Below are positions 51,248 through 58,939 of a stretch of 64,000 bases of DNA, in pieces (positions within the stretch are counted from its first letter, which is position 1; each line of letters starts with the position of its first letter). A program made the translations under genes and the position numbers. The notes under the pieces are model-generated. The model was not told the DNA's origin. It made no database searches and saw nothing but the letters and a program-made list of their open reading frames with translations. The stretch comes from Antarctobacter aquimaris (lineage in GTDB: Bacteria; Pseudomonadota; Alphaproteobacteria; Rhodobacterales; Rhodobacteraceae): assembly GCF_900184945.1 (NCBI RefSeq), contig NZ_FXYF01000020.1, forward strand, positions 1-64,000, given 5' to 3'.

Positions 51248-52065
51248 TGGACTGGTCGAACGGCGCAAAGGGCTTTGTGACGGCGGGCGGCAAGCGGCTG
51301 GAGGCGCAGTGCTTTGGCCCCGCGCCGGAAGACGCACCGACGATCGTGCTGCTGCACGAGGGGCTGGGATGCCTCGCGCTGTGGCGGGAATTCCCGCAGC
51401 GGCTGGCCGAGCTCACGGGCTGGGGCGTCTTCGTCTACTCGCGCGCGGGCTACGGACAGTCCGATCTGGACGAGCTGCCGCGCCCGCTGGACTACATGAC
51501 GCGCGAGGCGGCCGAGGTGCTGCCGGAGGTGCTGGACGGTTTCGGTTTTCGGCGTGGCGTGTTGATGGGCCATTCCGACGGGGCGACCATCGCCGCGATC
51601 TACGGCGGCTCGATCCCCGATCACCGGGTGCGCGGGCTGATCCTGATGGCACCGCATGTCTTCACCGAGGATGTGGGGCTGGCGCAGATCGCCGCCGCCA
51701 GGGACGCTTTTGCCGGGGGCGCGTTGCGCGAGAAGATGGCGAAGTATCATCGCGACCCGGAACACACCTTTCGCGGCTGGAACGACGCCTGGCTCGACCC
51801 GGGGTTCAAGGCCTGGAACGTGGCCGACGTGATCGACTACCTGCGCGTGCCGGTGCTGGCGATCCAGGGGCGTCACGACGAATACGGCACGCTGGCGCAG
51901 ATCGAGGAGATCGAGACACGCAGTTACGCCCCGGTCGACACGCTGATCCTGGATGACTGCCGCCACGCGCCGCAGATCGACCAGCCCGAGGCGGCCCTGG
52001 GCGCGGTACAGGAGTTCCTGGCGCGGCTGGAACGCATCGAGGCGGCCGGGATCGCGGCGGCCTGA
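51247..52065 (+). CDS. Alpha/beta hydrolase of the box cluster
   Basis: A 272-residue alpha/beta hydrolase. Oxyanion region LLHEGLGCLALWREF, nucleophile elbow MGHSDGATIA (Ser in GHSDG), Asp in IQGRHDEYGT and the catalytic His in DDCRHAPQIDQP. Hydrolases of this type recur in box clusters and may act on lactone or thioester intermediates or side products. Coupled to the benzoate-CoA ligase gene by TGATG. Confidence 0.87.
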   Translation: MDWSNGAKGFVTAGGKRLEAQCFGPAPEDAPTIVLLHEGLGCLALWREFPQRLAELTGWGVFVYSRAGYGQSDLDELPRPLDYMTREAAEVLPEVLDGFGFRRGVLMGHSDGATIAAIYGGSIPDHRVRGLILMAPHVFTEDVGLAQIAAARDAFAGGALREKMAKYHRDPEHTFRGWNDAWLDPGFKAWNVADVIDYLRVPVLAIQGRHDEYGTLAQIEEIETRSYAPVDTLILDDCRHAPQIDQPEAALGAVQEFLARLERIEAAGIAAA

Positions 52066-52071
52066 CCCCGG

Positions 52072-52497
52072 ATGCTGGACCTTCCGCGCAACGCCTACCT
52101 GCCGGGACTGACCCCGCGCCCTGCCGAGGGGGCCTATGACGCGCTCAAGGCGGTCCGTGATCCGCTGCCCGACAGCCCCGCCTGGCACGCCGGTCTGCGG
52201 TTCTTCGAGGCCGGGTACTACTGGGAGGCGCACGAGGTCTGGGAGGTCGTCTGGATGACCGCGCGCGCCAATTCGGCCGAGCGCGCGCTGGTGCAGGGCA
52301 TGATCCAGCTGGCCAACGCCGGGCTGAAACGGCGGATGGGGCGCGAAAGGGCGGCGCTGCGGCTGGACACCCTGGCCGGGGCGATTCTGGCCGAGGCGCT
52401 GGCGCGCGGTGGGGCCGAGGTGATGCGCCTCACGCCCGAGGGCATCGCGGCGGCGCAACGGGCGGTACAAGATCAAGAGTTGCATTATAATGCATAA
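52072..52497 (+). CDS. DUF309-domain protein
   Basis: A 141-residue helical protein with the DUF309 signature AGYYWEAHEVWEVVWM (His/Glu/Trp) near residue 50 and a second helix ALVQGMIQLANAGLK. The function is unknown; the conserved His/Glu suggest metal binding. It starts 6 bp after the hydrolase gene, and its last codons overlap the perfect BoxR-like site 5. Confidence 0.85.
   Translation: MLDLPRNAYLPGLTPRPAEGAYDALKAVRDPLPDSPAWHAGLRFFEAGYYWEAHEVWEVVWMTARANSAERALVQGMIQLANAGLKRRMGRERAALRLDTLAGAILAEALARGGAEVMRLTPEGIAAAQRAVQDQELHYNA
52481..52494. promoter_or_regulatory. BoxR-like operator site 5 (perfect palindrome)
   Basis: TGCATTATAATGCA, a perfect 14-bp palindrome containing TATAAT, inside the last codons of the DUF309 gene. 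Its centre is exactly 105 bp (ten helical turns) from site 6, so both lie on the same DNA face. Confidence 0.75.
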
Positions 52498-52568
52498 ATG
52501 GTTTGCGCAGAGCTTTCGGAAAGTCCCCGAAATACACCTTCCTCATGTACTTTTAGGTCGAAATAGGA

Positions 52569-52599
52569 TAGACCTGCATTTCGTGAGCATTATAATGCA
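52569..52599 (+). promoter_or_regulatory. BoxR-like operator site 6 overlapping the boxC promoter
   Basis: AGCATTATAATGCA at 52586-52599 contains a perfect TATAAT at 52591-52596. A -35-like TAGACC lies 16 bp upstream (52569-52574). Repressor binding here would block the -10. It is 25 bp before boxC, giving a short leader. Confidence 0.7.
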
Positions 52600-52623
52600 G
52601 TCACGCGGGGGAGACAGGACGCC

Positions 52624-54285
52624 ATGACCAAACGCATCGATTTCCAGGTGGACCCTTCCGGCTATCGCCACTGGCGGATCGACTACGATGGTCCGGTGGC
52701 CAATCTCTACATGGACGTGGACGAGAACGGCGGCCTGTTCGACGGCTACCTGCTCAAGATGAATTCCTACGACCTGGGCGTCGACATCGAACTGGCCGAC
52801 GTGGTGCAGCGGATGCGCTTTGAACACCCCGAGGTGAAGGTGGTGGTGATGCAGTCCGGCAAGGACCGCATCTTTTGCGCCGGGGCCAACATCCGGATGC
52901 TGGGCGGCGCCGCGCACAGCCACAAGGTCAACTTCTGCAAGTTCACCAACGAGACACGCAACACCTTCGAGGCGGCCGAGGAAGACTCGGGCCAGAAATA
53001 CATCGCCGCGATCAAGGGCTCCTGCGCCGGTGGCGGCTATGAGCTGGCGCTGGCCTGCAACCACATCATGCTGACCGACGACAGCACCTCGAACGTGGCG
53101 CTGCCCGAGGTGCCGCTGCTGGCGGTGCTGCCGGGCACCGGCGGGCTGACCCGCGTGACGGACAAGCGCAAGGTGCGGCGCGACCTTGCCGACGTCTTCT
53201 GCTCGACTGAGGAAGGCGTGCGCGGCAAGCGCGCCGTCGACTGGCGGCTGGTGGACGAGGTGGTGCCGAACTCCAAGTTCGACGAGACGGCGCAGGCGCG
53301 CGCCCGCGAATTCGCCGCCGCGTCGACGAAACCGGACGTGGCACAGGGGATCACCCTGACGCCACTGGACCGGACCTTTCACGAGGATGGCTCGGTCACC
53401 TATTCGACGCTGGAGGTGGTGGCTGACCGTAAGGCGCGCACGGTGACTTTGACGCTGAAGGGTCCGGAAGAGGACGCGCCCTCCGACATGGCGGCTTTCA
53501 CCGCGCAGGGCGCGCGGGCCTGGATGCTGCGCCTCGCGCGCGAGCTGGACGACGCCATCCTGCACCTGCGCCTGAACGAGCCGGAGCTGGGCCTGATGGT
53601 GTTCCGCGCGCAGGGCGATCCGGAGGTGCTGGCCGGACACGAGCAGTTGCTGATGGACAACGCCGGGCACTGGCTGGCTGCCGAGGTGCTGCAATACTGG
53701 AAGCGGGTGCTGAAGCGGATCGACGTCACCTCGCGCAGCATGGTGGCGCTGGTCGAGCATGGGTCGTGCTTTGCCGGCATCTTGGCCGAGATCCTGTTCG
53801 CCGTGGACCGCAGCTACATGATGGAAGACGAATTCGAGGGCGACAACCGGCCGATGGCCACGGTCACGCTGAGCGCCGCGAACTTCGGACCGATGAAGAT
53901 GGCCAACGGGCTGACCCGGCTGGAGACGCGGTTCCTGGGCGATGCCGAGGCGCTGGAGAACGCCCGCGAAAAGGTGGGCGAGGCGCTGGAGGCCGAGGCC
54001 GCCGAGGAGGCGGGCCTGGTGACCATGATCCTCGACGACATCGACTGGGAGGACGAGATCCGCATCTTTCTCGAGGAACGCGCCAGCTTCAGCCCGGACG
54101 CCATGACCGGGATGGAGGCCAACCTGCGCTTTGCCGGTCCAGAGACGATGGAGACGCGGATATTCGGCCGGCTGACCGCCTGGCAGAACTGGATCTTCAA
54201 CCGCCCCAACGCGGTGGGCAAGGACGGCGCGCTGCAACGCTACGGCACCGGTGTGCGCGGCGATTACAGCATGGAGCGCGTGTAG
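52624..54285 (+). CDS. boxC: 2,3-epoxybenzoyl-CoA dihydrolase (BoxC)
   Basis: A 553-residue enzyme of the enoyl-CoA hydratase (crotonase) superfamily, full length for BoxC. It hydrolyses and opens the ring of 2,3-epoxybenzoyl-CoA to 3,4-dehydroadipyl-CoA semialdehyde and formate. Crotonase oxyanion elements are visible in the first half (KDRIFCAGANIRMLGGAAHS; IKGSCAGGGYELALACNHI), and a second crotonase-like unit starts near residue 340. Controlled by the operator and promoter directly upstream. Confidence 0.95.
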   Translation: MTKRIDFQVDPSGYRHWRIDYDGPVANLYMDVDENGGLFDGYLLKMNSYDLGVDIELADVVQRMRFEHPEVKVVVMQSGKDRIFCAGANIRMLGGAAHSHKVNFCKFTNETRNTFEAAEEDSGQKYIAAIKGSCAGGGYELALACNHIMLTDDSTSNVALPEVPLLAVLPGTGGLTRVTDKRKVRRDLADVFCSTEEGVRGKRAVDWRLVDEVVPNSKFDETAQARAREFAAASTKPDVAQGITLTPLDRTFHEDGSVTYSTLEVVADRKARTVTLTLKGPEEDAPSDMAAFTAQGARAWMLRLARELDDAILHLRLNEPELGLMVFRAQGDPEVLAGHEQLLMDNAGHWLAAEVLQYWKRVLKRIDVTSRSMVALVEHGSCFAGILAEILFAVDRSYMMEDEFEGDNRPMATVTLSAANFGPMKMANGLTRLETRFLGDAEALENAREKVGEALEAEAAEEAGLVTMILDDIDWEDEIRIFLEERASFSPDAMTGMEANLRFAGPETMETRIFGRLTAWQNWIFNRPNAVGKDGALQRYGTGVRGDYSMERV

Positions 54286-54320
54286 GACACGACACGGAGC
54301 GCGTTAAAGGCGCGCGGCAC

Positions 54321-54343
54321 GGTGGGTTGAAAACCCACCCTAC
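54321..54343. repeat. GTAGGGTGGG-type palindromic repeat, copy 2
   Basis: GGTGGGTT-GAA-AACCCACC then CTAC, between boxC and boxB. It points opposite to copy 3, 33 bp away, so the two can also pair with each other. Confidence 0.75.
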
Positions 54344-54375
54344 GGGTCTCGGCGCCGCCGGTCCTGAACGCAGAT

Positions 54376-54399
54376 GTAGGGTGGGTTTCCAACCCACCG
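54376..54399. repeat. GTAGGGTGGG-type palindromic repeat, copy 3
   Basis: GTAG then GGTGGGTT-TCC-AACCCACC, ending 18 bp before the boxB start codon. With copy 2 it forms a larger inverted pair in the boxC-boxB spacer that could affect boxB mRNA level or stability. Confidence 0.75.
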
Positions 54400-54416
54400 C
54401 CCAAGGAGGAAACCCG

Positions 54417-55868
54417 ATGCCCGACCTGATCAACGTCAGCTACGACACCCAGATCCCCAACAACGTGGGCCTGTCGTCGGACAAGAAGGTGCTCAAGGCG
54501 CTGGAGCGCTGGCACCCCGGCTACATCAACTGGTGGAACGACCTGATCCCGCGGAATTTCCAGGAATCGATGGTCTACCTGCGCACCGCCGTGTCGGTGG
54601 ACCCCAAGGGCTGGGCCAAGTTCGACTACGTCAAGATGCCGGAATACCGCTGGGGCGTGCTGCTGGCGCCGCAGGTCGAGGACCGGCGCATCCCCTGCGG
54701 CGAACACGCCGGCCAGCCGGCCTGGCAGGAGGTTCCCGGCGAATATCGCAACCTGATGAAGCGCCTGATCGTCATCCAGGGCGACACCGAGCCGGGCTCG
54801 GTCGAGCAGCAGCGTTATTTGGGCCTGACCGCGCCGTCGCTCTACGACATGCGCAACCTGTTCCAGGTCAACGTCGAGGAGGGCCGCCACCTCTGGGCAA
54901 TGGTCTACCTGCTGTTCAAGTACTTCGGCAAGGATGGCCGCGAAGAGGCGGATGACCTCTTGCGCCGTTCGTCGGGCAGCGAGGAGGCGCCGCGCATGCT
55001 GGGCGCCTTCAACGAGGAGACGCCGGACTGGCTGTCGTTCTTCATGTTCACCTATTTCACCGACCGCGACGGCAAGATGCAGCTGGAGAGCCTGGCCCAG
55101 TCGGGCTTTGACCCGCTCAGCCGCACCTGCCGTTTCATGCTGACCGAGGAAGCGCACCACATGTTCGTGGGTGAGACTGGCGTGGGCCGCACCATCCAGG
55201 CGACCTGCGAGGCGATGGTCAAGGCGGGCATTTCCGACCCCACCGACATCGACAAGATCCGCAACCTGGGCGTGATCGACCTGCCGACCATCCAGAAAAA
55301 GCTGAACCTGCACTACACCCTGTCGCTGGACCTGTTCGGGCAGGAGGTGTCGACCAATGCCGCCAATGCCTTCAACGCGGGGATCAAGGGCCGCTACATG
55401 GAGACCCGGATCGACGACGACCACCGCCTGACCGGCGACACCTACAAGGTGCTGGACATCGTCGACGGCAAGCTGGTCGAACTGGAGGTGCCGGCGCTGA
55501 CCGCGATCAACATGCGGCTGCGCGATGACTACATCCGCGACGCCTCTGGCGGGGTCGGCCGTTGGAACAAGCTGATCGAGAAGGCCGGCGTGCAGTTCGA
55601 GCTGAAGCTGCCGCACCAGGCCTTCAACCGCAAGATCGGCGTGTTTTCCGGCAAGAACTTTGACCCCGAGGGCAATCTCGTGTCGGGGGACGACTATGAC
55701 AAGGGCCTGCCCAACTGGCTGCCGACCCATGCCGACGGCGATTTCATCCAGTCGCTGATGAAGCCCTGCTTCGAGCCCGGAAAATACGCCAGCTGGATCG
55801 CGCCGCCCAAGGTGGGGATCGACAACAAGCCGGGCGACTTCGAATACGTCAAGCTGCACATGGCCTGA
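54417..55868 (+). CDS. boxB: Benzoyl-CoA 2,3-epoxidase, oxygenase component (BoxB)
   Basis: A 483-residue class I diiron protein that epoxidises benzoyl-CoA at C2-C3 with O2 and electrons from BoxA. Diiron ligands are visible in the helices VNVEEGRHLWAMVYLLFKYF (E and H) and LTEEAHHMFVGETG (ExxH). AAGGAGG precedes the start. The gap from boxC carries two palindromic repeats. A GCGGGG...CCCCGC stem at 55884-55911 follows the stop. Confidence 0.95.
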   Translation: MPDLINVSYDTQIPNNVGLSSDKKVLKALERWHPGYINWWNDLIPRNFQESMVYLRTAVSVDPKGWAKFDYVKMPEYRWGVLLAPQVEDRRIPCGEHAGQPAWQEVPGEYRNLMKRLIVIQGDTEPGSVEQQRYLGLTAPSLYDMRNLFQVNVEEGRHLWAMVYLLFKYFGKDGREEADDLLRRSSGSEEAPRMLGAFNEETPDWLSFFMFTYFTDRDGKMQLESLAQSGFDPLSRTCRFMLTEEAHHMFVGETGVGRTIQATCEAMVKAGISDPTDIDKIRNLGVIDLPTIQKKLNLHYTLSLDLFGQEVSTNAANAFNAGIKGRYMETRIDDDHRLTGDTYKVLDIVDGKLVELEVPALTAINMRLRDDYIRDASGGVGRWNKLIEKAGVQFELKLPHQAFNRKIGVFSGKNFDPEGNLVSGDDYDKGLPNWLPTHADGDFIQSLMKPCFEPGKYASWIAPPKVGIDNKPGDFEYVKLHMA

Positions 55869-55998
55869 TCTGCGGACCGGGCAGCGGGGCGGATTTCTTT
55901 TGCCACCCCGCCCGCTTCTTGATCCAGAACAAGGCCACGCCCCGGGATGCCTCTAAGATCTACCGCCGACTCTTCTATTGCGAACAGGAAGATCCGAC

Positions 55999-56163
55999 AT
56001 GAAAACCGACCGACTGATTGGCCACGCGCCCCGGAGCCGGAGCTTTGGCGAGAAGTATCTTGCCACCGGCCCCTGCATCGGCTGCAAGGGCTGCACCGGG
56101 CTGTGCCAGGCCCTGATCGACGCGCTGGTCATCCCCGAGATGGTGCTTGGCCGCGGCGACTGA
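55999..56163 (+). CDS. 54-residue four-cysteine protein, likely one-cluster Fe-S carrier
   Basis: A small protein with C26-x2-C29-x2-C32-x3-C36 (GPCIGCKGCTGLCQALIDAL). This is the spacing of one [4Fe-4S] half of a bacterial ferredoxin and is identical to the first motif of BoxA (C15, C18, C21, C25). It lacks the Pro after the last Cys and the second motif. AGGAAG precedes the start. It sits between boxB and boxA on the same strand, so a role in electron supply or cluster handling for the epoxidase is plausible. Known function: none that I recognise. Confidence 0.75.
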   Translation: MKTDRLIGHAPRSRSFGEKYLATGPCIGCKGCTGLCQALIDALVIPEMVLGRGD

Positions 56164-56236
56164 TCGCCGCGCATCCCCTTGATGACAAGGACAAAAAGAC
56201 GGGGCCGGCAATGGCACCCGCGCGGAGGGAGACGCC

Positions 56237-57424
56237 TTGACCACGCCGCTCAAACAGCACCTGATCGACCCGGAAATCTGCATCCGCTGCTACACTTGCG
56301 AGATGACCTGCCCGATCCAGGCGATCACCCATAACGACGACAACGTCGTGGTGGACGCCGAGATCTGCAATTTCTGCATGGACTGCATCCCGGTCTGCCC
56401 GACCGGCTCGATCGACGAATGGCGCGTGGTCGCCACGCCCTATAGCCTGGACGAGCAATTCGGCTGGGACGAGCTGCCCGCGCAGGAAGACCTGGGAGAG
56501 GGCGCCTCGGGCGACAGCGGGATCGAGGCGCTGGACGATGCTGTGGCCGCCCTGCTGGCCGAGGCGCACGCCGGGGTGGGCGGCAAGTCGGTCGCCCCCA
56601 AGAGCGCCTCCAAGCCCTCGGTCAACCTCTACAATCTGGCAAAGCCCGCCAAGGCCACCGTTCAGGGCAACTATCGCCTGACCAGGGATCCGGATCACGA
56701 TGTCCGCCACATCATCCTGGATTTCGGAGGTCAGCCGATGCCGGTGCTGGAGGGGCAGTCGATCGGGATCATCCCGCCGGGCACCGATGCCGAGGGCAAG
56801 CCGCACCTGCCGCGGCTCTACTCCGTCTCCAGCCCGCGCGACGGCGAGCGGCCGAATTACAACAACGTCTCCCTGACGGTCAAACGCGAGGCGGGCGGGC
56901 TGTGTTCCAACTACGTCTGCGACCTGAAACCGGGCGACGAGGTGCAGGTGACCGGCCCGTTTGGGGCAACGTTCCTGATGCCGGACGACCCCGAGGCGCG
57001 GCTGTTGATGATCTGCACCGGCACCGGCTCTGCGCCGATGCGCGCCTTTACCATGCGGCGTGGCCGCAGCGTCGGTGCGCGGTCGGGCGGGATGGTGATG
57101 TTCTTTGGCGCGCGCGCGCCGGAGTCGCTGCCCTATTTCGGCCCGCTCAAGAAGGTGCCCGCCGCGGTGCTGGAACAGCACCTGGTCTATTCGCGCGCGG
57201 GCGCGGCCAAGGAATACGTGCAGGACCGGATGCTGATCGAGGAAGAGCGCGTGGCCGAGCTGCTGACCGATCCCCGGACGCACATCTATGTCTGCGGTCT
57301 GCGCGGCATGGAGGAGGGGGTCGAGAGCGCCTTTACCTCGATCGCCGAGAGCATCGGCGAGTCCTGGCCCGCGCTGCGTGACGTCATGCGCGGCGAGGGG
57401 CGGTATCACGTGGAAACCTACTGA
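56237..57424 (+). CDS. boxA: Benzoyl-CoA 2,3-epoxidase, reductase component (BoxA)
   Basis: A 395-residue iron-sulfur flavoprotein passing electrons from NADPH to BoxB. Two [4Fe-4S] motifs: C15/C18/C21/C25 and C44/C47/C50/C54 (CIRCYTCEMTCP, CNFCMDCIPVCP). About 80 linker residues follow, then an FNR-type FAD/NADP domain (RLYSVSSP; GTGSAPMRAFTM; terminal YHVETY). TTG is the start, with GGAGGGAG upstream and BoxA homology from the first residues. Confidence 0.95.
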   Translation: MTTPLKQHLIDPEICIRCYTCEMTCPIQAITHNDDNVVVDAEICNFCMDCIPVCPTGSIDEWRVVATPYSLDEQFGWDELPAQEDLGEGASGDSGIEALDDAVAALLAEAHAGVGGKSVAPKSASKPSVNLYNLAKPAKATVQGNYRLTRDPDHDVRHIILDFGGQPMPVLEGQSIGIIPPGTDAEGKPHLPRLYSVSSPRDGERPNYNNVSLTVKREAGGLCSNYVCDLKPGDEVQVTGPFGATFLMPDDPEARLLMICTGTGSAPMRAFTMRRGRSVGARSGGMVMFFGARAPESLPYFGPLKKVPAAVLEQHLVYSRAGAAKEYVQDRMLIEEERVAELLTDPRTHIYVCGLRGMEEGVESAFTSIAESIGESWPALRDVMRGEGRYHVETY

Positions 57425-57464
57425 GCCTCTGCCAGGCGGAGTGCCCCGTGGCGCCTGTCGCGGA

Positions 57465-57488
57465 GGGGTATTTTTACAGAGAAGAAAC
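57465..57488 (+). repeat. Dispersed intergenic motif GGGGTATTT...CAGAGAAGAAA, copy 3
   Basis: GGGGTATTTTTACAGAGAAG then AAACC. It matches copy 1 also downstream (CAGGGGCGCGCG-like tail) and lies 42 bp upstream of the thioesterase gene. Confidence 0.55.
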
Positions 57489-57530
57489 CAGGGGCGCGCG
57501 CTGGCGTCCCGACCGGCAGCGAGGCGCGGC

Positions 57531-57965
57531 ATGAGCAGTCCCTACACGCATGAGATCCGCGTCACCTGGGGCGACTGCGACCCGGCGCAGATCGTCTATA
57601 CCGCGCGCATCCCCTGCTTTGCGCTGGATGCCATCAACGCCTGGTGGGAGGACAGGCTGGGGCAGGGCTGGTATCAGCTGGAACTGGACCGGGGGCTGGG
57701 CACGCCCTTTGTCCACATGAGCCTGGATTTTCGCCACCCCATCACGCCGCGCCATCGGCTGCTGTGCCGGGTCTGGCCGGCGCGGCTGGGCGAGACCTCG
57801 ATCGATTTCCGCGTCGACGGCGAGCAGGGCGGCAAGACCTGTTTCGAGGGGCGCTTTACCTGCGTCTTTGTCGAGGCGGCGGGTTTCGCCAAGACCGCGC
57901 CGCCGCCCGACATCCGCGATCTTGTGCAGGCGCATCTGCCGAGGGATGCAGAAAAGCGCAGCTAG
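57531..57965 (+). CDS. Acyl-CoA thioesterase, 4-hydroxybenzoyl-CoA thioesterase family
   Basis: A 144-residue hot-dog-fold thioesterase. The 4HBT signature GDCDPAQIVYTARIPCFALD near residue 15 carries the catalytic Asp (DPAxIVY). In box clusters such enzymes are thought to release CoA from trapped aromatic thioesters when benzoyl-CoA accumulates. Between boxA and boxR on the same strand. Confidence 0.9.
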   Translation: MSSPYTHEIRVTWGDCDPAQIVYTARIPCFALDAINAWWEDRLGQGWYQLELDRGLGTPFVHMSLDFRHPITPRHRLLCRVWPARLGETSIDFRVDGEQGGKTCFEGRFTCVFVEAAGFAKTAPPPDIRDLVQAHLPRDAEKRS

Positions 57966-58019
57966 GGGCGCCGCGCGCCTGCCTTGCGCGTTGCTTTCCG
58001 CCGCCGGGGCGTTAGCTTG

Positions 58020-58033
58020 TGCACTATATTTCA
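58020..58033. promoter_or_regulatory. BoxR-like operator site 7 (autoregulatory)
   Basis: TGCACTATATTTCA, one mismatch from TGCA-N6-TGCA, with TATATT inside, 15 bp before the boxR start codon. Position suggests BoxR represses its own gene. Confidence 0.6.
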
Positions 58034-58048
58034 CAAAGCGGGCGACCC

Positions 58049-58939
58049 ATGGCGGAGGACACCATAGTCGAGGCAAAGGCGCCGGATCCCGTCGCGGCAC
58101 TGATGGCGCGGGTGGGTGACCGGGTGCGGCAGGTGCGCGAACAGCGCGGCATTCCGCGCCGCGTGCTGTCGGAGACCTCCGGCGTGTCGCCGCGCTACCT
58201 GGCGCAGCTGGAAAGCGGCGAGGGCAACATCTCGATCGGCCTCTTGATGCGGGTCGCGGCGGCGCTGGACTGCCGCATCGACTGGCTGTTGAGCGAGGAG
58301 GACCCCTGGACCTCTGAAGCGCTGCACCTGGCCGAGATGTACCGCCGCGCCAATGCCGAGGTGCAGGCGCAGGTGCGCGGGCTGCTGCTGGAGGGCGCGC
58401 CGGGCGGGCAGCGGGCGCAGCGGCTCTGCCTCGTGGGGTTGCGCGGGGCGGGCAAGTCCACGCTGGGCCGGATGGCGGGGCAGACGCTGGGCGTGCCCTT
58501 TGTCGAACTCAACCGCGAAATCGCCGCGCTGGGCGGGATGCCGGTGGGCGAGATCCTGGCGCTCTATGGCCAGGAGGGCTATCGTCGGCTGGAGGCCGAC
58601 GCGCTGGAGGCGGTGATCGCGGCGCATGACCGGGTGATCCTGGCCGTGGGCGGCGGCATCGTGGCGGAACCGGCCACCTACAACCGCCTGCTGGCGCATT
58701 TCCACACCGTCTGGCTGAAAGCCACGCCCGAAGAACACATGGCGCGTGTGCGCGCGCAGGGGGATGAGCGGCCGATGGCCGGGCAGCCCGCCGCCATGCT
58801 TCAGCTGAAGTCGATCCTGCAGGCGCGCGAGGTGCTCTACGAACGCACCCATGCGCAGCTGGACACCTCCGGCGCGACGCTGGACGTGACGCTGGACCGG
58901 TTGCTGGCGCTGATCGCGGAGCAAGGCTTTCTTGGCTGA
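58049..58939 (+). CDS. boxR: Transcriptional regulator BoxR (XRE HTH plus shikimate-kinase-like domain)
   Basis: A 296-residue repressor of the BzdR/BoxR family. XRE-type HTH at about residues 22-80 (LSETSGVSPRYLAQLESGEGN), a short linker, then a shikimate-kinase-like domain with P-loop GLRGAGKST (130-138). In studied relatives the kinase-like domain binds benzoyl-CoA as inducer, not shikimate. The ATG at 58049 is preferred to an in-frame GTG at 58019 that would overlap the operator. Overlaps the next gene by 8 bp. Confidence 0.95.
   Translation: MAEDTIVEAKAPDPVAALMARVGDRVRQVREQRGIPRRVLSETSGVSPRYLAQLESGEGNISIGLLMRVAAALDCRIDWLLSEEDPWTSEALHLAEMYRRANAEVQAQVRGLLLEGAPGGQRAQRLCLVGLRGAGKSTLGRMAGQTLGVPFVELNREIAALGGMPVGEILALYGQEGYRRLEADALEAVIAAHDRVILAVGGGIVAEPATYNRLLAHFHTVWLKATPEEHMARVRAQGDERPMAGQPAAMLQLKSILQAREVLYERTHAQLDTSGATLDVTLDRLLALIAEQGFLG

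Noticed and set aside
52575-52589. Additional TGCA-type site (TGCATTTCGTGAGCA) next to site 6
   Set aside because: Spacing is seven, not six, and the second half is AGCA; weaker than the overlapping true palindrome.
58019-58048. GTG start for BoxR at 58019
   Set aside because: It would place the operator-like site inside the coding region, and no ribosome-binding site precedes it; ATG at 58049 fits the family.
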